From CAVZVZ01 sp963778895 (lineage in GTDB: Bacteria > Actinomycetota > Acidimicrobiia > Acidimicrobiales > Acidimicrobilacustridaceae), in contig CAVZVZ010000005.1 in assembly GCA_963778895.1 (NCBI GenBank), positions 2,108,001 through 2,172,000 on the forward strand: a stretch of DNA of 64,000 nucleotides, given 5' to 3'. Positions 55,602 through 64,000 of the stretch are shown in pieces. The position numbers and the translations under genes are program-made. Under the pieces are notes generated by a model. That model had not been told where the DNA came from and did not search any database. It was given only the letters and a program-made list of their open reading frames with translations. Position 1 is the stretch's first letter. Each line of letters starts with the position of its first letter.

Positions 55602-57198
55602 GTGGCCACCGAAGAGACGTTGCCCTTGACGATTCCGGGAGTGCTCGATCGTGCCGCGACGCGGTACGCCACGGTCGAGGCGTTGGTCGACGGTGAGCTG
55701 CGCCTGAACTTCGCCGAACTGCGTGACGCGGCGGACGAGGTCACGAGAGCGCTCATCGGGTCGGGCATCGAGGCCGGTGACCGAGTCGGGATCTGGGCAC
55801 CCAACATCGCCGAGTGGGTGCTCACCGCCTGGGCGCGCACCGAGCCGGGGCCGTCGTCGTCACCTTGAACACTCGGTTCAAGGGGAACGAGGCGGCCTAT
55901 GTGCTCGATCGGTCGGGCGCACGCATGTTGTTCACCGTCACCGATTTCCTCGACACCGACTATGTCGAGTTGCTGGGCGACCGATCCGCGGTGGCCACGC
56001 TCGAGGAGATCGTCGTGTTGCGCGGGCCCGAGCGTCCGGACACGACATCGTTCAAGGAGTTCCTGCAGCGAGGCCAGGATGTGTCGCCGGCCGACGAGCG
56101 CGGCGCGGGCTGCCGCAGTCACGTCCGACGACACGAGCGATCTGTTGTTCACGTCGGGCACGACGGGCGCCCCGAAAGGCGCCATGTTGGGCCACGGCGC
56201 GAGCGTGCGCGCCTATGACGCATGGTCCACAGTCGTGGGTTTGCAGGAGCGCGACCGGTATCTGATCGTCAATCCGTTCTTCCACGCCTTCGGCTTGAAG
56301 GCCGGCATCCTCGCCAGCGTGATCAAGGGCGCCACGATGATTCCGCATCCGGTCTTCGACGTCCCCTCGGTGATGAAGCGGGTCGACGAGGAGAAGGTGA
56401 CGATGTTGCCCGGTCCGCCGGCGATCTATCAGACGATCCTCGACCATCCCGACCTCGGTCAGTACGACCTGTCGACGCTGCGGCTGTCGGTTACCGGCGC
56501 AGCCGCGGTGCCGGTCGAGATGATCAACCGCATGCGTCGCGAGTTGACCTTCAAGACCATCGTCACGGGCTATGGGCTCACCGAGGCGACGGGCATCGCG
56601 ACCATGTGCCGCCACGACGACGACCCCGAGACCATCTCGAACACCGCGGGCCGCGCCATCCCCGATGTGGAGGTGGAGGTGATCGACGACGACGGGAACG
56701 CGTTGGCGGGCGGGTGAGCCCGGTGAGGTCGTCATCCGCGGTTACAACATCATGAAGGGTTACTTCAACGACCCTGAGGCGACGGCCGCGGCAATCGACG
56801 CGGACGGTTGGTTGCACACCGGCGACGTCGGCGTGCTCGACGAGGCCGGCAACCTTCGCATCACCGACCGCACCAAGGACATGTTCATCGTGGGCGGGTT
56901 CAACGCCTATCCCGCCGAGATCGAGAACATGATGATGCGCCATCCCGGCGTCGGGCAGGTCGCCGTCGTGGGTGTGCCCGATCACCGGATGGGCGAGGTC
57001 GGCATGGCCTTCGTGGTGCCACGGCCTGGGGTCGACGTCACCCCGGAGGAGCTCATCGCGTGGGCGAAAGACGAGATGGCCAACTACAAGGCGCCTCGGT
57101 ACGTCGAGTTGGTCGACGCGCTCCCGCTGAACGCGAGCAACAAGGTGCTCAAGTACGAGTTGCGCGAGCGCGGCGCCAAGAGTGTCGCCAAGTCCTAG
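55602..57198 (+). CDS. FadD3-like acyl-CoA ligase, three frameshifts (~55830, ~56103, ~56712)
   Basis: From GTG 55602 with AGGGGAGGG upstream. Joined pieces give about 532 residues: PGVLDRAATRYATVEALVDGE, GAVVVTLNTRFKGNEAAYVLDRSGA, LLFTSGTTGAPKGAML, NPFFHAFGLKAGILASVIKGATMIPHPVFD, VTGYGLTEATGIATMCRHDDD and WLHTGDVG. The order and the FFHAFGLKAGI and IPH.VFD stretches match mycobacterial FadD3, a ligase for steroid ring remnants. Each break is a single-base change, two in G/C runs. A VOC gene follows 12 bases later. Confidence 0.8.
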
Positions 57199-57210
57199 AA
57201 ACGGGTCGAC

Positions 57211-57591
57211 GTGAGCCCGAACCGGATGATCCTGGTCGTCGTCGAGGTCAGCGACCTGGAACGCTCACGCCGTCTGTACGTGGACGGATTCGGGATCGAC
57301 CTGCACGAGAGCGTGCACGACGACAGCGACCGATGGATAGGTGGCGCCCACGCCGCCTACTCGTGGACCGACGGTGCCTACCTTCACTTCGCGCTCTATC
57401 AGGCGAAGGGCCGCGAGCGAACCACCGGAGCACAGCTGGGCCTGGCCGTCGACGACATCGATACCGCGCACATCGCCGCGGTGGCCGCCGGCGCCGAGAT
57501 CGTGCACGCACCGCGCCCGGAACCATGGGGCCTGACCTCGCGCTACCGCGACTTCGATGGCAACGTAATCAGCCTGACGCAGCAGTTGTGA
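57211..57591 (+). CDS. VOC-family (glyoxalase/bleomycin-resistance fold) protein
   Basis: 126 residues from GTG 57211. The betaalphabetabetabeta VOC pattern is visible: ILVVVEVSDLERSRRLYVDGFGIDL, then AGAEIVHAPRPEPWG and RDFDGNVISLTQQ. Metal-ligand candidates (E, H) are present but specificity cannot be judged. It lies just downstream of the ligase and may act on the same pathway. Confidence 0.8.
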   Translation: MSPNRMILVVVEVSDLERSRRLYVDGFGIDLHESVHDDSDRWIGGAHAAYSWTDGAYLHFALYQAKGRERTTGAQLGLAVDDIDTAHIAAVAAGAEIVHAPRPEPWGLTSRYRDFDGNVISLTQQL

Positions 57592-57676
57592 TCGTTGGGG
57601 GCGGCGAAACGCCCTAACGAGAGGGTGTGACCTCGAACTCGGTGCACGCGTGCGATGAGGCGGGCATGCTCTACGG

Positions 57677-58012
57677 GTGGTTGACGAGGCGATTCCCGTC
57701 CTTCGGGTGACCGACATCGCGCGGGCCCTGGCGTGGTACGAGCGTCTCGGCTTCGTGGAGGAGTGGACGCACCGCTTCGATCAGGGCTTCCCCGCGTTCA
57801 CCGCGGTCGCCCGCCATCAAGGCGCACGGATCTTCCTCAGCGAGCACGAGGGCGACGCCACCCCTGACACCTTGGTGTACATCCGGCTCACCGATGTGGA
57901 CGCCGTGGCTCGAGAGTTCGGGGTGAAGGTGGAGCGCCAGGACTGGGCTCGAGAGGTTCAGCTCACGGACCCCGACGGCAACCGCCTGCGCGTCGGCACA
58001 CCGAAGCCCTAG
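57677..58012 (+). CDS. VOC-family protein (bleomycin-resistance-like fold)
   Basis: 111 residues from GTG 57677. It shows IPVLRVTDIARALAWYERLGFVEEWTHRF, RIFLSEHEGD and DPDGNRLRVGTP, typical of single-module VOC proteins of the ArsI/BRP type. A resistance role is possible but not shown; many are thiol- or substrate-binding enzymes. It is convergent with the hydrolase gene at 58054. Confidence 0.8.
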   Translation: MVDEAIPVLRVTDIARALAWYERLGFVEEWTHRFDQGFPAFTAVARHQGARIFLSEHEGDATPDTLVYIRLTDVDAVAREFGVKVERQDWAREVQLTDPDGNRLRVGTPKP

Positions 58013-58053
58013 CCCTCCGCAACTCAACTTGTACCAAGTTCGTCTGTTGTCGG

Positions 58054-58785
58054 CTAGGCGACGGCGTTGCAGATCGCGGCGAATTCGGCCGGCCGAGTCA
58101 CCGGCGGAATGTGGCCGCACTCCAGATCGATCACGTGTGGGCTGTGCAGCCGCGACAACATCGCGTCCTGCAGCTCGAGCGGAATCGGGCGATCGTGGAG
58201 GTTGCGGACGTACGTCACCGGCGTGTCGCCGATCCGGCTCCAAAAGATCGGCTGGTAGTACAGATTGAACGAGTCGGTGACGACGCGTGCCGGATCCGAG
58301 ATGAACGCCAACGTCTCGTCGTCGAGCTCCTCGCCGTACGACGTCCTGAGGCGCTCGGGCTCCTCGGGCAACGGCGTCGTGACGATCCGACCCTCGCTCC
58401 GGGCCGCGTCGACGTACATCTCGACCCCGACTCGATGGCGGGGCTGCATGCAATCGAGTCCCGTGCCACCCTCGGGTGGCACCGACGCCGCGTTCAACAC
58501 GATGTGCCGTGTTCGACCGTCGAGACCGGCGACGATCCCCGGCACGACCAGACCGCCGGACGAGTGCGCCACCACGACCACCTCACCGTCGAGCCCGGCC
58601 TCGGCCACGTCGCCGAGCACGGAGGTGACGCAGTCGTCGACGGTCAGTTCCATCATGTCGACGACCTTGCCCGCCCGACCGGGCAGGTCGACGGCCAGCG
58701 CCGGCCCGTCGAGGTACGGGATCAATCGGTCCCAGAACCGAGCCGTGCTCGAGCCACCGTGCACGAGGAGAAACGCGGTCGTCAC
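58054..58785 (-). CDS. Alpha/beta-fold hydrolase
   Basis: 243 residues. The oxyanion turn is LLVHGGSSTARFW, the nucleophile elbow VVAHSSGGLV, and ECGHIPPVTRP supplies a catalytic His. It is related to the hydrolase at 2386 in fold and size (both about 230-240 residues with short caps). The gene is divergent from the GntR regulator, with which it shares a 75-bp promoter region containing an AT-rich stretch near 58811-58822, unusual in this GC-rich DNA. Confidence 0.87.
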   Translation of the reverse strand: MTTAFLLVHGGSSTARFWDRLIPYLDGPALAVDLPGRAGKVVDMMELTVDDCVTSVLGDVAEAGLDGEVVVVAHSSGGLVVPGIVAGLDGRTRHIVLNAASVPPEGGTGLDCMQPRHRVGVEMYVDAARSEGRIVTTPLPEEPERLRTSYGEELDDETLAFISDPARVVTDSFNLYYQPIFWSRIGDTPVTYVRNLHDRPIPLELQDAMLSRLHSPHVIDLECGHIPPVTRPAEFAAICNAVA

Positions 58786-58860
58786 TACGGGCCTTCCTGG
58801 TCGAGGTGCATGAAATATATGATCCGGTCACACAGCGTGGCCCCTGCCCCGAGGAGACCG

Positions 58861-59544
58861 GTGCCCGAAACCGACCTGCCGACGCCCGATGGGTTCGAGC
58901 GTCGATCCAGTGGAGATCAAGCGGCGCTGTACATTCGCCGCCTCATCTTCGACGGTCAACTGCGACCCGGCACTCGGGTTCCCCAGGACGACGTGGCGAA
59001 ACGGCTGGGAATCAGCCGGATCCCGGTGCGCGAAGCGCTGATCGCGCTCGAGCGCGAGGGCTGGGTCACGATCGAGATGCACCGAGGCGCGTTCGTGAAC
59101 GCGCTCGATCGCCAGGCGGTTCGCGATCACTACGAGCTCTACGGGCTCACCTATGGATTCGCGGTGGAACGCGCGGTCGACCGCGCCGGCCCCGAGTTCG
59201 TGCCCAGTTTGGTCGAGCTCGAACGTGAGCTGGACGACGCCGACGACGCCGACACGATCTGGAAGCTCACCCTGCGTTTTCACGACGTCGTGGTCGATAC
59301 CGCCCGGTCACCGCGGATCAGGGTCGTGCTGCGCGCCCTGCCCGCGCTGATCCCGGGGAACTTCTTCGCCCTCGTGCCCGGTGCCATCGACGCCGAGAAG
59401 CGGGGGTTCGCAGCCATCGTGCGCGCCGTCAAGAAGGGCGACGGACGGCAGGCCGCTGAGCAGTACGTCAAGATGATGCGGCGCCAGGGCGACCATGTGG
59501 TCGACGTGCTGGCTGCCCGTGGTCTCTTCGAGGAGCGTCAATGA
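58861..59544 (+). CDS. GntR-family (FadR/FCD-type) transcriptional regulator
   Basis: 227 residues from GTG 58861 with AGGAG upstream. The winged HTH reads IRRLIFDGQLRPGTRVPQDDVAKRLGISRIPVREALIALEREGWVTIE, then an FCD ligand domain (HRGAFVNAL, RFHDVVVDTARS, GDGRQAAEQYVKMMRRQ). FCD regulators sense carboxylates and often control the next catabolic genes. Its stop overlaps the P450 start by four bases, so it is autoregulated within the operon, as inference. Confidence 0.9.
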   Translation: MPETDLPTPDGFERRSSGDQAALYIRRLIFDGQLRPGTRVPQDDVAKRLGISRIPVREALIALEREGWVTIEMHRGAFVNALDRQAVRDHYELYGLTYGFAVERAVDRAGPEFVPSLVELERELDDADDADTIWKLTLRFHDVVVDTARSPRIRVVLRALPALIPGNFFALVPGAIDAEKRGFAAIVRAVKKGDGRQAAEQYVKMMRRQGDHVVDVLAARGLFEERQ

Positions 59545-60741
59545 CCGACACGGTCCCGGATCTCTATTACGACCCCTTCGACGTCGACATCGACGCCAAT
59601 CCCTATGAGATCTGGCGCCGCATGCGCGATGAATCGCCCGTGTACCGCAACGAGGAGTACGACTTCTACGCCCTGACGCGCTTCGACGACGTCGAGGCGG
59701 CTCACCTCGATCCCAAGACCTTCAGTTCGGCGCACGGCACGGTGCTCGAGATCATGTCGGCCAACCGCATCCCGGTGGCCCAGATGATCTTCATGGATCC
59801 GCCCGATCACACCCGACTCCGCGGCCTGGTGTCGCGCGCCTTCACGCCGCGCCGTGTGAGCGCGCTCGAGGACCGCATTCGCGAGCTCTGCGCCGACTTT
59901 CTCGACGCGCAAGCCGGGAGGGGCGGGTTCGACTACGTGCAGGACTTTGGCGCACGCCTCCCGGCGATGGTGATCGCCTCGCTCCTAGGTGTACCGATCG
60001 AGGATCAGGAGTGGGCGCGCGGACAGATCGACACGGTCTTCCACATCGAGCCCGGCGTCGGCATGATCAACGACATCTCGTTCAACGCCCAGATCGAGTT
60101 GACGAACTATCTCACCGCACAGCTCGAAGAACGAGCTCGTTCACCCCGCGACGACATGCTCACCGATCTCGTGAACGCGGAGATCACCGACGACGACGGC
60201 ACGGTGCGGCGGCTGGAGGTGTACGAGAGCGCACTCTTCGCCAACCTGCTCATCAATGCCGGGACCGAAACGGTCGCGCGATTGCTCGGTTGGTCTGCCG
60301 TGCTGCTCGCGAGGCATCCCGAACAGCGGGCCGAGCTCGCCGCCGACTTCTCCCTCATCCCCAACGCGATCGAGGAGTTGTTGCGCTACGAAGCGCCCTC
60401 GCCCGTGCAGGGTCGGTGGACCACCGCCCCGGTCGACCCGCCACGGTTCCACCATTCCGAAGGATTCGAAGGTGTTGCTCCTCACCGGGGCCGCCGGACG
60501 CGACGAGCGCAAGTACCCCGATGCCGATCGCTTCGACATCCATCGCGAGTTCACCCAGCACGTGTCGTTCGGCTACGGCGTTCACTTCTGCATCGGCGCG
60601 GCTCTGGCTCGACTCGAAGGTCGAGTGGCTCTGGAGGAGACCTTCAAGCGCTATCCGGTCTGGGACGTCGATGAAGCCAATGCTCGTCGTCTGCATACCA
60701 GCACGGTGCGCGGGTGGATCAACGTTCCCATCACTGTCTGA
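59541..60741 (+). CDS. Cytochrome P450, frameshifted near 60440
   Basis: Joined length about 400 residues. The N-terminal part holds YDPFDVDIDANPYEIWRRMRDESPVY, IFMDPPDHTRLRGLVSRAFTPRRV and the I-helix LINAGTETVARLLG; the K-helix EELLRYEAP precedes the break. After it come DADRFDIHREFTQHVSFGYGVHFCIGAALAR with the heme-ligand Cys in FGYGVHFCIG. One extra base in GACCCGCCACGG explains the frame change. It hydroxylates a hydrophobic substrate, fitting the steroid/terpene-type context. Confidence 0.88.
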
Positions 60742-60754
60742 AGAAAGAGCAACC

Positions 60755-61534
60755 ATGCCCGGTCGTGTACGGCTCGAGATCGATGGTGCTATCGCCATCA
60801 TCACGAACGACAATCCCGAGAAGCGCAATGCGTTCGACGACGACATGGACGCGCAGCTCTTCGACATCCTGCGCGAGCTGCAGACCAATCGTGAGGTGCG
60901 CGCCGTCATCTGGCGAGGCGAGGGCCACTCGTGGTCATCGGGTCGAGACGTAGCGGCGATCGGCGGCAACCAGGTGACCATGTCGCACCATGACCTCATG
61001 ACCCGAGGTCACGTCGGCATCCAGCAGGTCTTCGAGCTCGAAGCACCGATCATCGTCGCGATGCAGGGCTGGGCCATTGGCGGCTCGTTCCAACGTGCCC
61101 TGCTGTGCGACATCCGTGTCGCAAGCGATGACGCTCGCTTCATGCTTCCCGAGACCGGCTACGGCGTGATCCCCGACACTGGAGGCGTGAGCCGACTGTT
61201 CGAGATCTGCGGTGCTGGAGTCGTGAGCGACATGGTGCTCACGGGTCGCGCCATGGATGCAACGGAGGCGCACGCCCACGGAATCGTGTCGCGAGTGGTG
61301 CCACGCGACGACCTCGAATCGACCGTGCGCCAGATCGCGGACCGGGTGGTGAGCACTCCCGCCGTCACCGTGAAGATGGCCCGGCGCGTGATCCGACACC
61401 TGAGCGAGCCCGCGATTCGACGGTCGATGAGCGAGGAGCTCATCGCCCAGACCTTCATCAACAAGTCCGACGATTACGCCGAGTTCCGTGCCGCCAAGGC
61501 CGAGGAACGCGCGCCTCGTTACACCGGGAGCTGA
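60755..61534 (+). CDS. Enoyl-CoA hydratase/isomerase family protein
   Basis: 259 residues from ATG 60755, with AAGAAAGAG upstream. Motifs are TNDNPEKRNAFDD, HSWSSGRDV for the oxyanion loop, QGWAIGGSFQRALLCDIRVAS and MLPETGYGVIPDTGG, then PRYTGS at the end. The SSGRD-type loop differs from the other four crotonases in the window, so it probably has a different reaction. It sits 13 bases after the P450 in the GntR-P450-crotonase-SDR operon. Confidence 0.9.
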   Translation: MPGRVRLEIDGAIAIITNDNPEKRNAFDDDMDAQLFDILRELQTNREVRAVIWRGEGHSWSSGRDVAAIGGNQVTMSHHDLMTRGHVGIQQVFELEAPIIVAMQGWAIGGSFQRALLCDIRVASDDARFMLPETGYGVIPDTGGVSRLFEICGAGVVSDMVLTGRAMDATEAHAHGIVSRVVPRDDLESTVRQIADRVVSTPAVTVKMARRVIRHLSEPAIRRSMSEELIAQTFINKSDDYAEFRAAKAEERAPRYTGS

Positions 61535-61537
61535 CCA

Positions 61538-62440
61538 ATGACGACAGATGACGCGCCGACCCCCGCGCGCGGGCTGCCGGAGCCGCCCCCGGTGGGCGCC
61601 ACCGCCTTGCCGCCCGGCACCTTCGAGGGCACCACGGTGCTCGTGACCGGAGGCGGAACAGGGCTCGGCAGCGCGATGGCCACGGAGTTCGCCCGGTTGG
61701 GCGCGGCCATCGTGATCGCGAGCCGTAAGCCCGAGCACCTCGACGAGGGCAAGGCTCGCTTGAGCGAGCTCGGCGTACCGGTTCTCACCGTGGGGTGTGA
61801 CATTCGCGATGCCGATCAGATCGCGGCAGCGTTCGACACCGCGACCATGGAGCTCGGGTTGCCCGGTGTGCTCATCAACAACGCGGCGGCCAACTTCCCG
61901 GTGCCGGCCGAGGACATGTCGCCCAACGCATGGCGCACCGTCGTCGACATCACGCTGAACGGCACGTTCTTCTGTGCGCGCGAGTTCGCGCGTCGCCACA
62001 TCGCGGCGGGCACACCGGGCTCGATCGTCAACGTCGGCGCGTCGTATGCGTGGACCGGTGGTCCCGGTTTCGCGCACTCGGCCGCAGCCAAGGCCGGCGT
62101 GAAGAACATGGTCGAGACCTTGGCCGTCGAGTGGGGACCATACGGCATCCAGGTCAATGGCCTCGTTCCGGGGTTGTTCCCCCACGAGGACATGACGTCG
62201 GACATCAAAGGCAACCTCGATCGGACGAACGACAAGGACGCATGCCAGCCCGCCTTGCGGGTGGGCCGTCTGCGCGAGCTCGGCTGGGCGGCGACCTTCC
62301 TGGCGTCGCCCTACGCCCGCTTCATCAGCGGGCACACGCTCGTCGTGGACGGTGCGAACTGGCAACGCCGATCGCTCACCAATCCCGAGGTGGTCAGCGT
62401 GCGCGACCAGATGGGTCGCGGTCCGTTCGAGCTCAGCTGA
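61538..62440 (+). CDS. SDR, 2,4-dienoyl-CoA-reductase-like
   Basis: 300 residues. The Rossmann motif is VLVTGGGTGLGSAMATEFARLG and NNAAANFP replaces NNAG. The usual YxxxK is absent; instead FAHSAAAKAGVKNM keeps the Lys but has no Tyr at the expected place, as in dienoyl-CoA reductases of the mitochondrial/peroxisomal type. It would reduce a 2,4-dienoyl-CoA with NADPH, helping to degrade polyunsaturated or ring-derived acyl-CoA. It starts three bases after the crotonase stop. Confidence 0.88.
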   Translation: MTTDDAPTPARGLPEPPPVGATALPPGTFEGTTVLVTGGGTGLGSAMATEFARLGAAIVIASRKPEHLDEGKARLSELGVPVLTVGCDIRDADQIAAAFDTATMELGLPGVLINNAAANFPVPAEDMSPNAWRTVVDITLNGTFFCAREFARRHIAAGTPGSIVNVGASYAWTGGPGFAHSAAAKAGVKNMVETLAVEWGPYGIQVNGLVPGLFPHEDMTSDIKGNLDRTNDKDACQPALRVGRLRELGWAATFLASPYARFISGHTLVVDGANWQRRSLTNPEVVSVRDQMGRGPFELS

Positions 62441-62449
62441 CGCGAGGGA

Positions 62450-63530
62450 TCAGCTGGCTCCGGGATTGCGGGGGAGCGAGTCGAAGCGTCCGCCCGGACG
62501 AATGCCCACGTAAGCGTCGACGACCGGGGCGAGCTCGGCCGGGCTCGCCCCGTGCATGATCACGCCGTCGACGCCGAGCTCGAACTGGCGTAGCGCGCGC
62601 TCGGCGCAGTGCTGCGGCGATCCCATGGCTGCCGGCTCGAGCCACTCGTCGGGGATGAGTGTGGCGATGTGCTCGAGTTGCGCCGGGGTTGCCTTGGCGT
62701 CGGCCGCACCCGGCAAGGTCGAGACCACTTCGTCGGCCCGGAAACGCTCGAGCACGGCCGGGTCCCAGTTGTTCGTCGACACCATCAGGTCGCCGTAGCC
62801 CTGGAGATAGGCGGCGAGGCGGCCGACGGTCTTCTTCAAACGGATCGCTTCGGGGAAACCATCGACGATCGTGGCGTAGCACGACCAGATGCGCACCGAC
62901 GCGGGGTCGCGCCCGGCGGCCTCGGCGCTGCGACGCACGATGTCGACCGCACGGCGCACGGTGTCGTCGGTGAAGAACGTGTGCAGGACGACGGCGTCGA
63001 AGGCTCGACCCGCCAACTCGAGCGAGTTCGGCCCGAACGCCGTCAGCGCGATCGGGATCTCGAAGTCGAACGAGGCGTCGAGGTGGAGGAGAGGGAATCG
63101 GCCGGCGGGTCCGTCGTGGCCGAAGATCACCTCGCCCTTCCACAACCGGCGCATCAGCCCGACGAAGTCCTCCATCTGCGCGGTGGTGATCCGTGGAATG
63201 CCGTACGCGTCGAACAGCGGCGCGATGCCGCGCCCGAGACCGAGCGTGAAACGTCCCTCGGTGAGCAGGTGCATGGTGGTCGCGTACGACGCTGTCACCA
63301 TCGGGTGCCGGGTGTTGTGGTTCGTCGCGGCGGTGGCCAAACCGAGCTCGGAAGTGAGGGCGGCCGCCGCGCCCGGACAAGGTGACGGCCTCTTTGATGT
63401 TGAACCGTTCCGAGATGAAACCCGAACCGATGCCCATCTGCTCGCCCAACCGGACCTCGTCGAACAGCTCGCGGGGCGATTCGGGTTGTCCGGCGAGCGT
63501 GTAGAAGCCGAGCTCGGGCAGGACGGGCAT
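62450..63530 (-). CDS. Luciferase-like (LLM) F420/flavin-dependent oxidoreductase, frameshifted near 63376
   Basis: The N-terminal piece from ATG 63530 reads ELGFYTLAGQPESPRELFDEVRLGEQMGIGSGFISERFNIKEAVTLSG. After an indel in a GGG/CCC run it continues LGLATAATNHNTRHPMVTASYATTMHLLTEGRFTLGLGRG, typical of F420-dependent LLM TIM-barrel enzymes, and ends around RNPGAS; total about 360 residues. Actinobacteria use such enzymes in steroid, lipid and xenobiotic redox steps. It is directly downstream of the TetR-like gene. Confidence 0.87.
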
Positions 63531-63542
63531 GCGGCGGTTGAC

Positions 63543-64000
63543 TCAGCTCGCAGTTTCGCGAACCGGCGCGAACAGCGCGCCGTGGGCCATGTCGACGACG
63601 TTCTCGGTGAAGTCGTGCTGTGAGAGCTGACGACGGCCGGGAGCGGGGGAGCCCTCGAGGCGAGCACGGTCGGCGCACAAGTGCAGCACCGCCAGCGACA
63701 CCATGAAGACCCGATCGAAACCCAGGCGGCGCGGCACCACCTCCTGTAGCGAGTCGAGCAATCGAACGCCGGTGTCCATCGCCTCGGGCGCGGTGTTGTT
63801 GACGAAGTCGTGCACTTCGAGCTCGGGTCGGGCGGCCAGCTCGGCGAGGATGCGAACCCAGGCGCGGGGACTGGGACCTTCGAACACATAGTCGACGGTG
63901 GGCCGTACGAACACGCCGAGAAGACTGCGCGAGTCGCCCTCGCGGCCGTCGGCGATCATCTCGCGGTAGTGCGCGGTCAACAGACCTTGCAGCCGGGGAC
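63543..64000 (-). CDS. TetR-like regulator, C-terminal part (runs off the right edge)
   Basis: The visible C-terminal ~152 residues (RPTVDYVFEGPSPRAWVRILAELAARPELEVHDFVN ... FDRVFMVSLAVLHLCADRARLEG) form an all-helical ligand-binding region like that of TetR regulators; the HTH part lies beyond the window end. It is 13 bases upstream of the LLM oxidoreductase and probably co-transcribed with it. The family assignment rests on the helical pattern and is moderate. Confidence 0.6.
   Translation of the reverse strand, partial: PRLQGLLTAHYREMIADGREGDSRSLLGVFVRPTVDYVFEGPSPRAWVRILAELAARPELEVHDFVNNTAPEAMDTGVRLLDSLQEVVPRRLGFDRVFMVSLAVLHLCADRARLEGSPAPGRRQLSQHDFTENVVDMAHGALFAPVRETAS

Noticed and set aside
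57677..58012. Calling the VOC protein a bleomycin-resistance gene
   Set aside because: Fold similarity only; no resistance context.
60935..62365. Long minus-strand open frame opposite the crotonase and SDR
   Set aside because: Crosses two well-supported genes and shows no motif.

Overview
The window is high-GC, gene-dense DNA with many GTG/TTG starts and 4-base overlaps between genes. The gene set is actinobacterial: a four-cysteine WhiB protein, a pair of ArsA-type ATPases like mycobacterial Rv3679/Rv3680, a CtpE-like P-type ATPase, an MprAB-like two-component system, long HPF and oligoribonuclease. A large acyl-CoA catabolic cluster and surface proteins with GW.DPDT-type repeats make class Acidimicrobiia a reasonable guess, but that is inference. 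No phage, IS element, CRISPR or rRNA was seen. Two tRNAs are present: Pro-CGG at 4792-4868 and Lys-UUU at 33557-33632.

Layout. 1-4.7 kb: N-terminus of a P-type ATPase, a kinase with APH and AAA parts, a DUF1918 protein, a hydrolase, a membrane protein and an aldo-keto reductase remnant. 4.9-12.8 kb: receiver and STAS proteins, the ArsA pair, an NfeD-like membrane protein, WhiB, then FxsA-NUDIX-MBL-flavin reductase. 12.9-20.3 kb: aldehyde dehydrogenase, a second MBL protein behind a palindromic operator, Orn, dUTPase, an HATPase protein, a DNA ligase, an SDR and a dCTP deaminase. 20.3-27.7 kb: DUF2142 membrane protein, CtpE-like pump, phosphoribosyltransferase, HPF, and DsbB with an anchored CPHC thioredoxin-fold protein. 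28.4-33.6 kb: two tandem secreted SGNH proteins with C-terminal repeats and a beta-propeller lipoprotein. 34.0-36.8 kb: a secreted protein beside an OmpR-type regulator and its kinase.

36.8-64 kb is a catabolic and regulatory region. It holds a five-gene operon (MaoC/crotonase fusion, acyl-CoA dehydrogenase, two crotonases, acyl-CoA ligase), a TetR regulator, more crotonases, an amidohydrolase, a leaderless substrate-binding protein, an ALDH plus ligase operon, a FadD3-like ligase, VOC proteins, a GntR-P450-crotonase-SDR operon and a luciferase-like oxidoreductase behind a TetR-type gene. Together these could activate, dehydrogenate, hydrate and oxidise a fatty, alicyclic or steroid-like acid; the substrate cannot be read from sequence. 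Two divergent promoters here carry GTTCA-type repeats spaced exactly 20 bp, the most distinctive unexplained signal in the window.

Data quality. At least a dozen otherwise intact genes are split by one or a few frameshifts. Several sit in short G or C runs, which suggests uncorrected indel errors, but real lesions cannot be excluded. Frameshifts are densest at 51.7-55.4 kb. The aldo-keto reductase differs: it has lost an internal segment including a catalytic residue.
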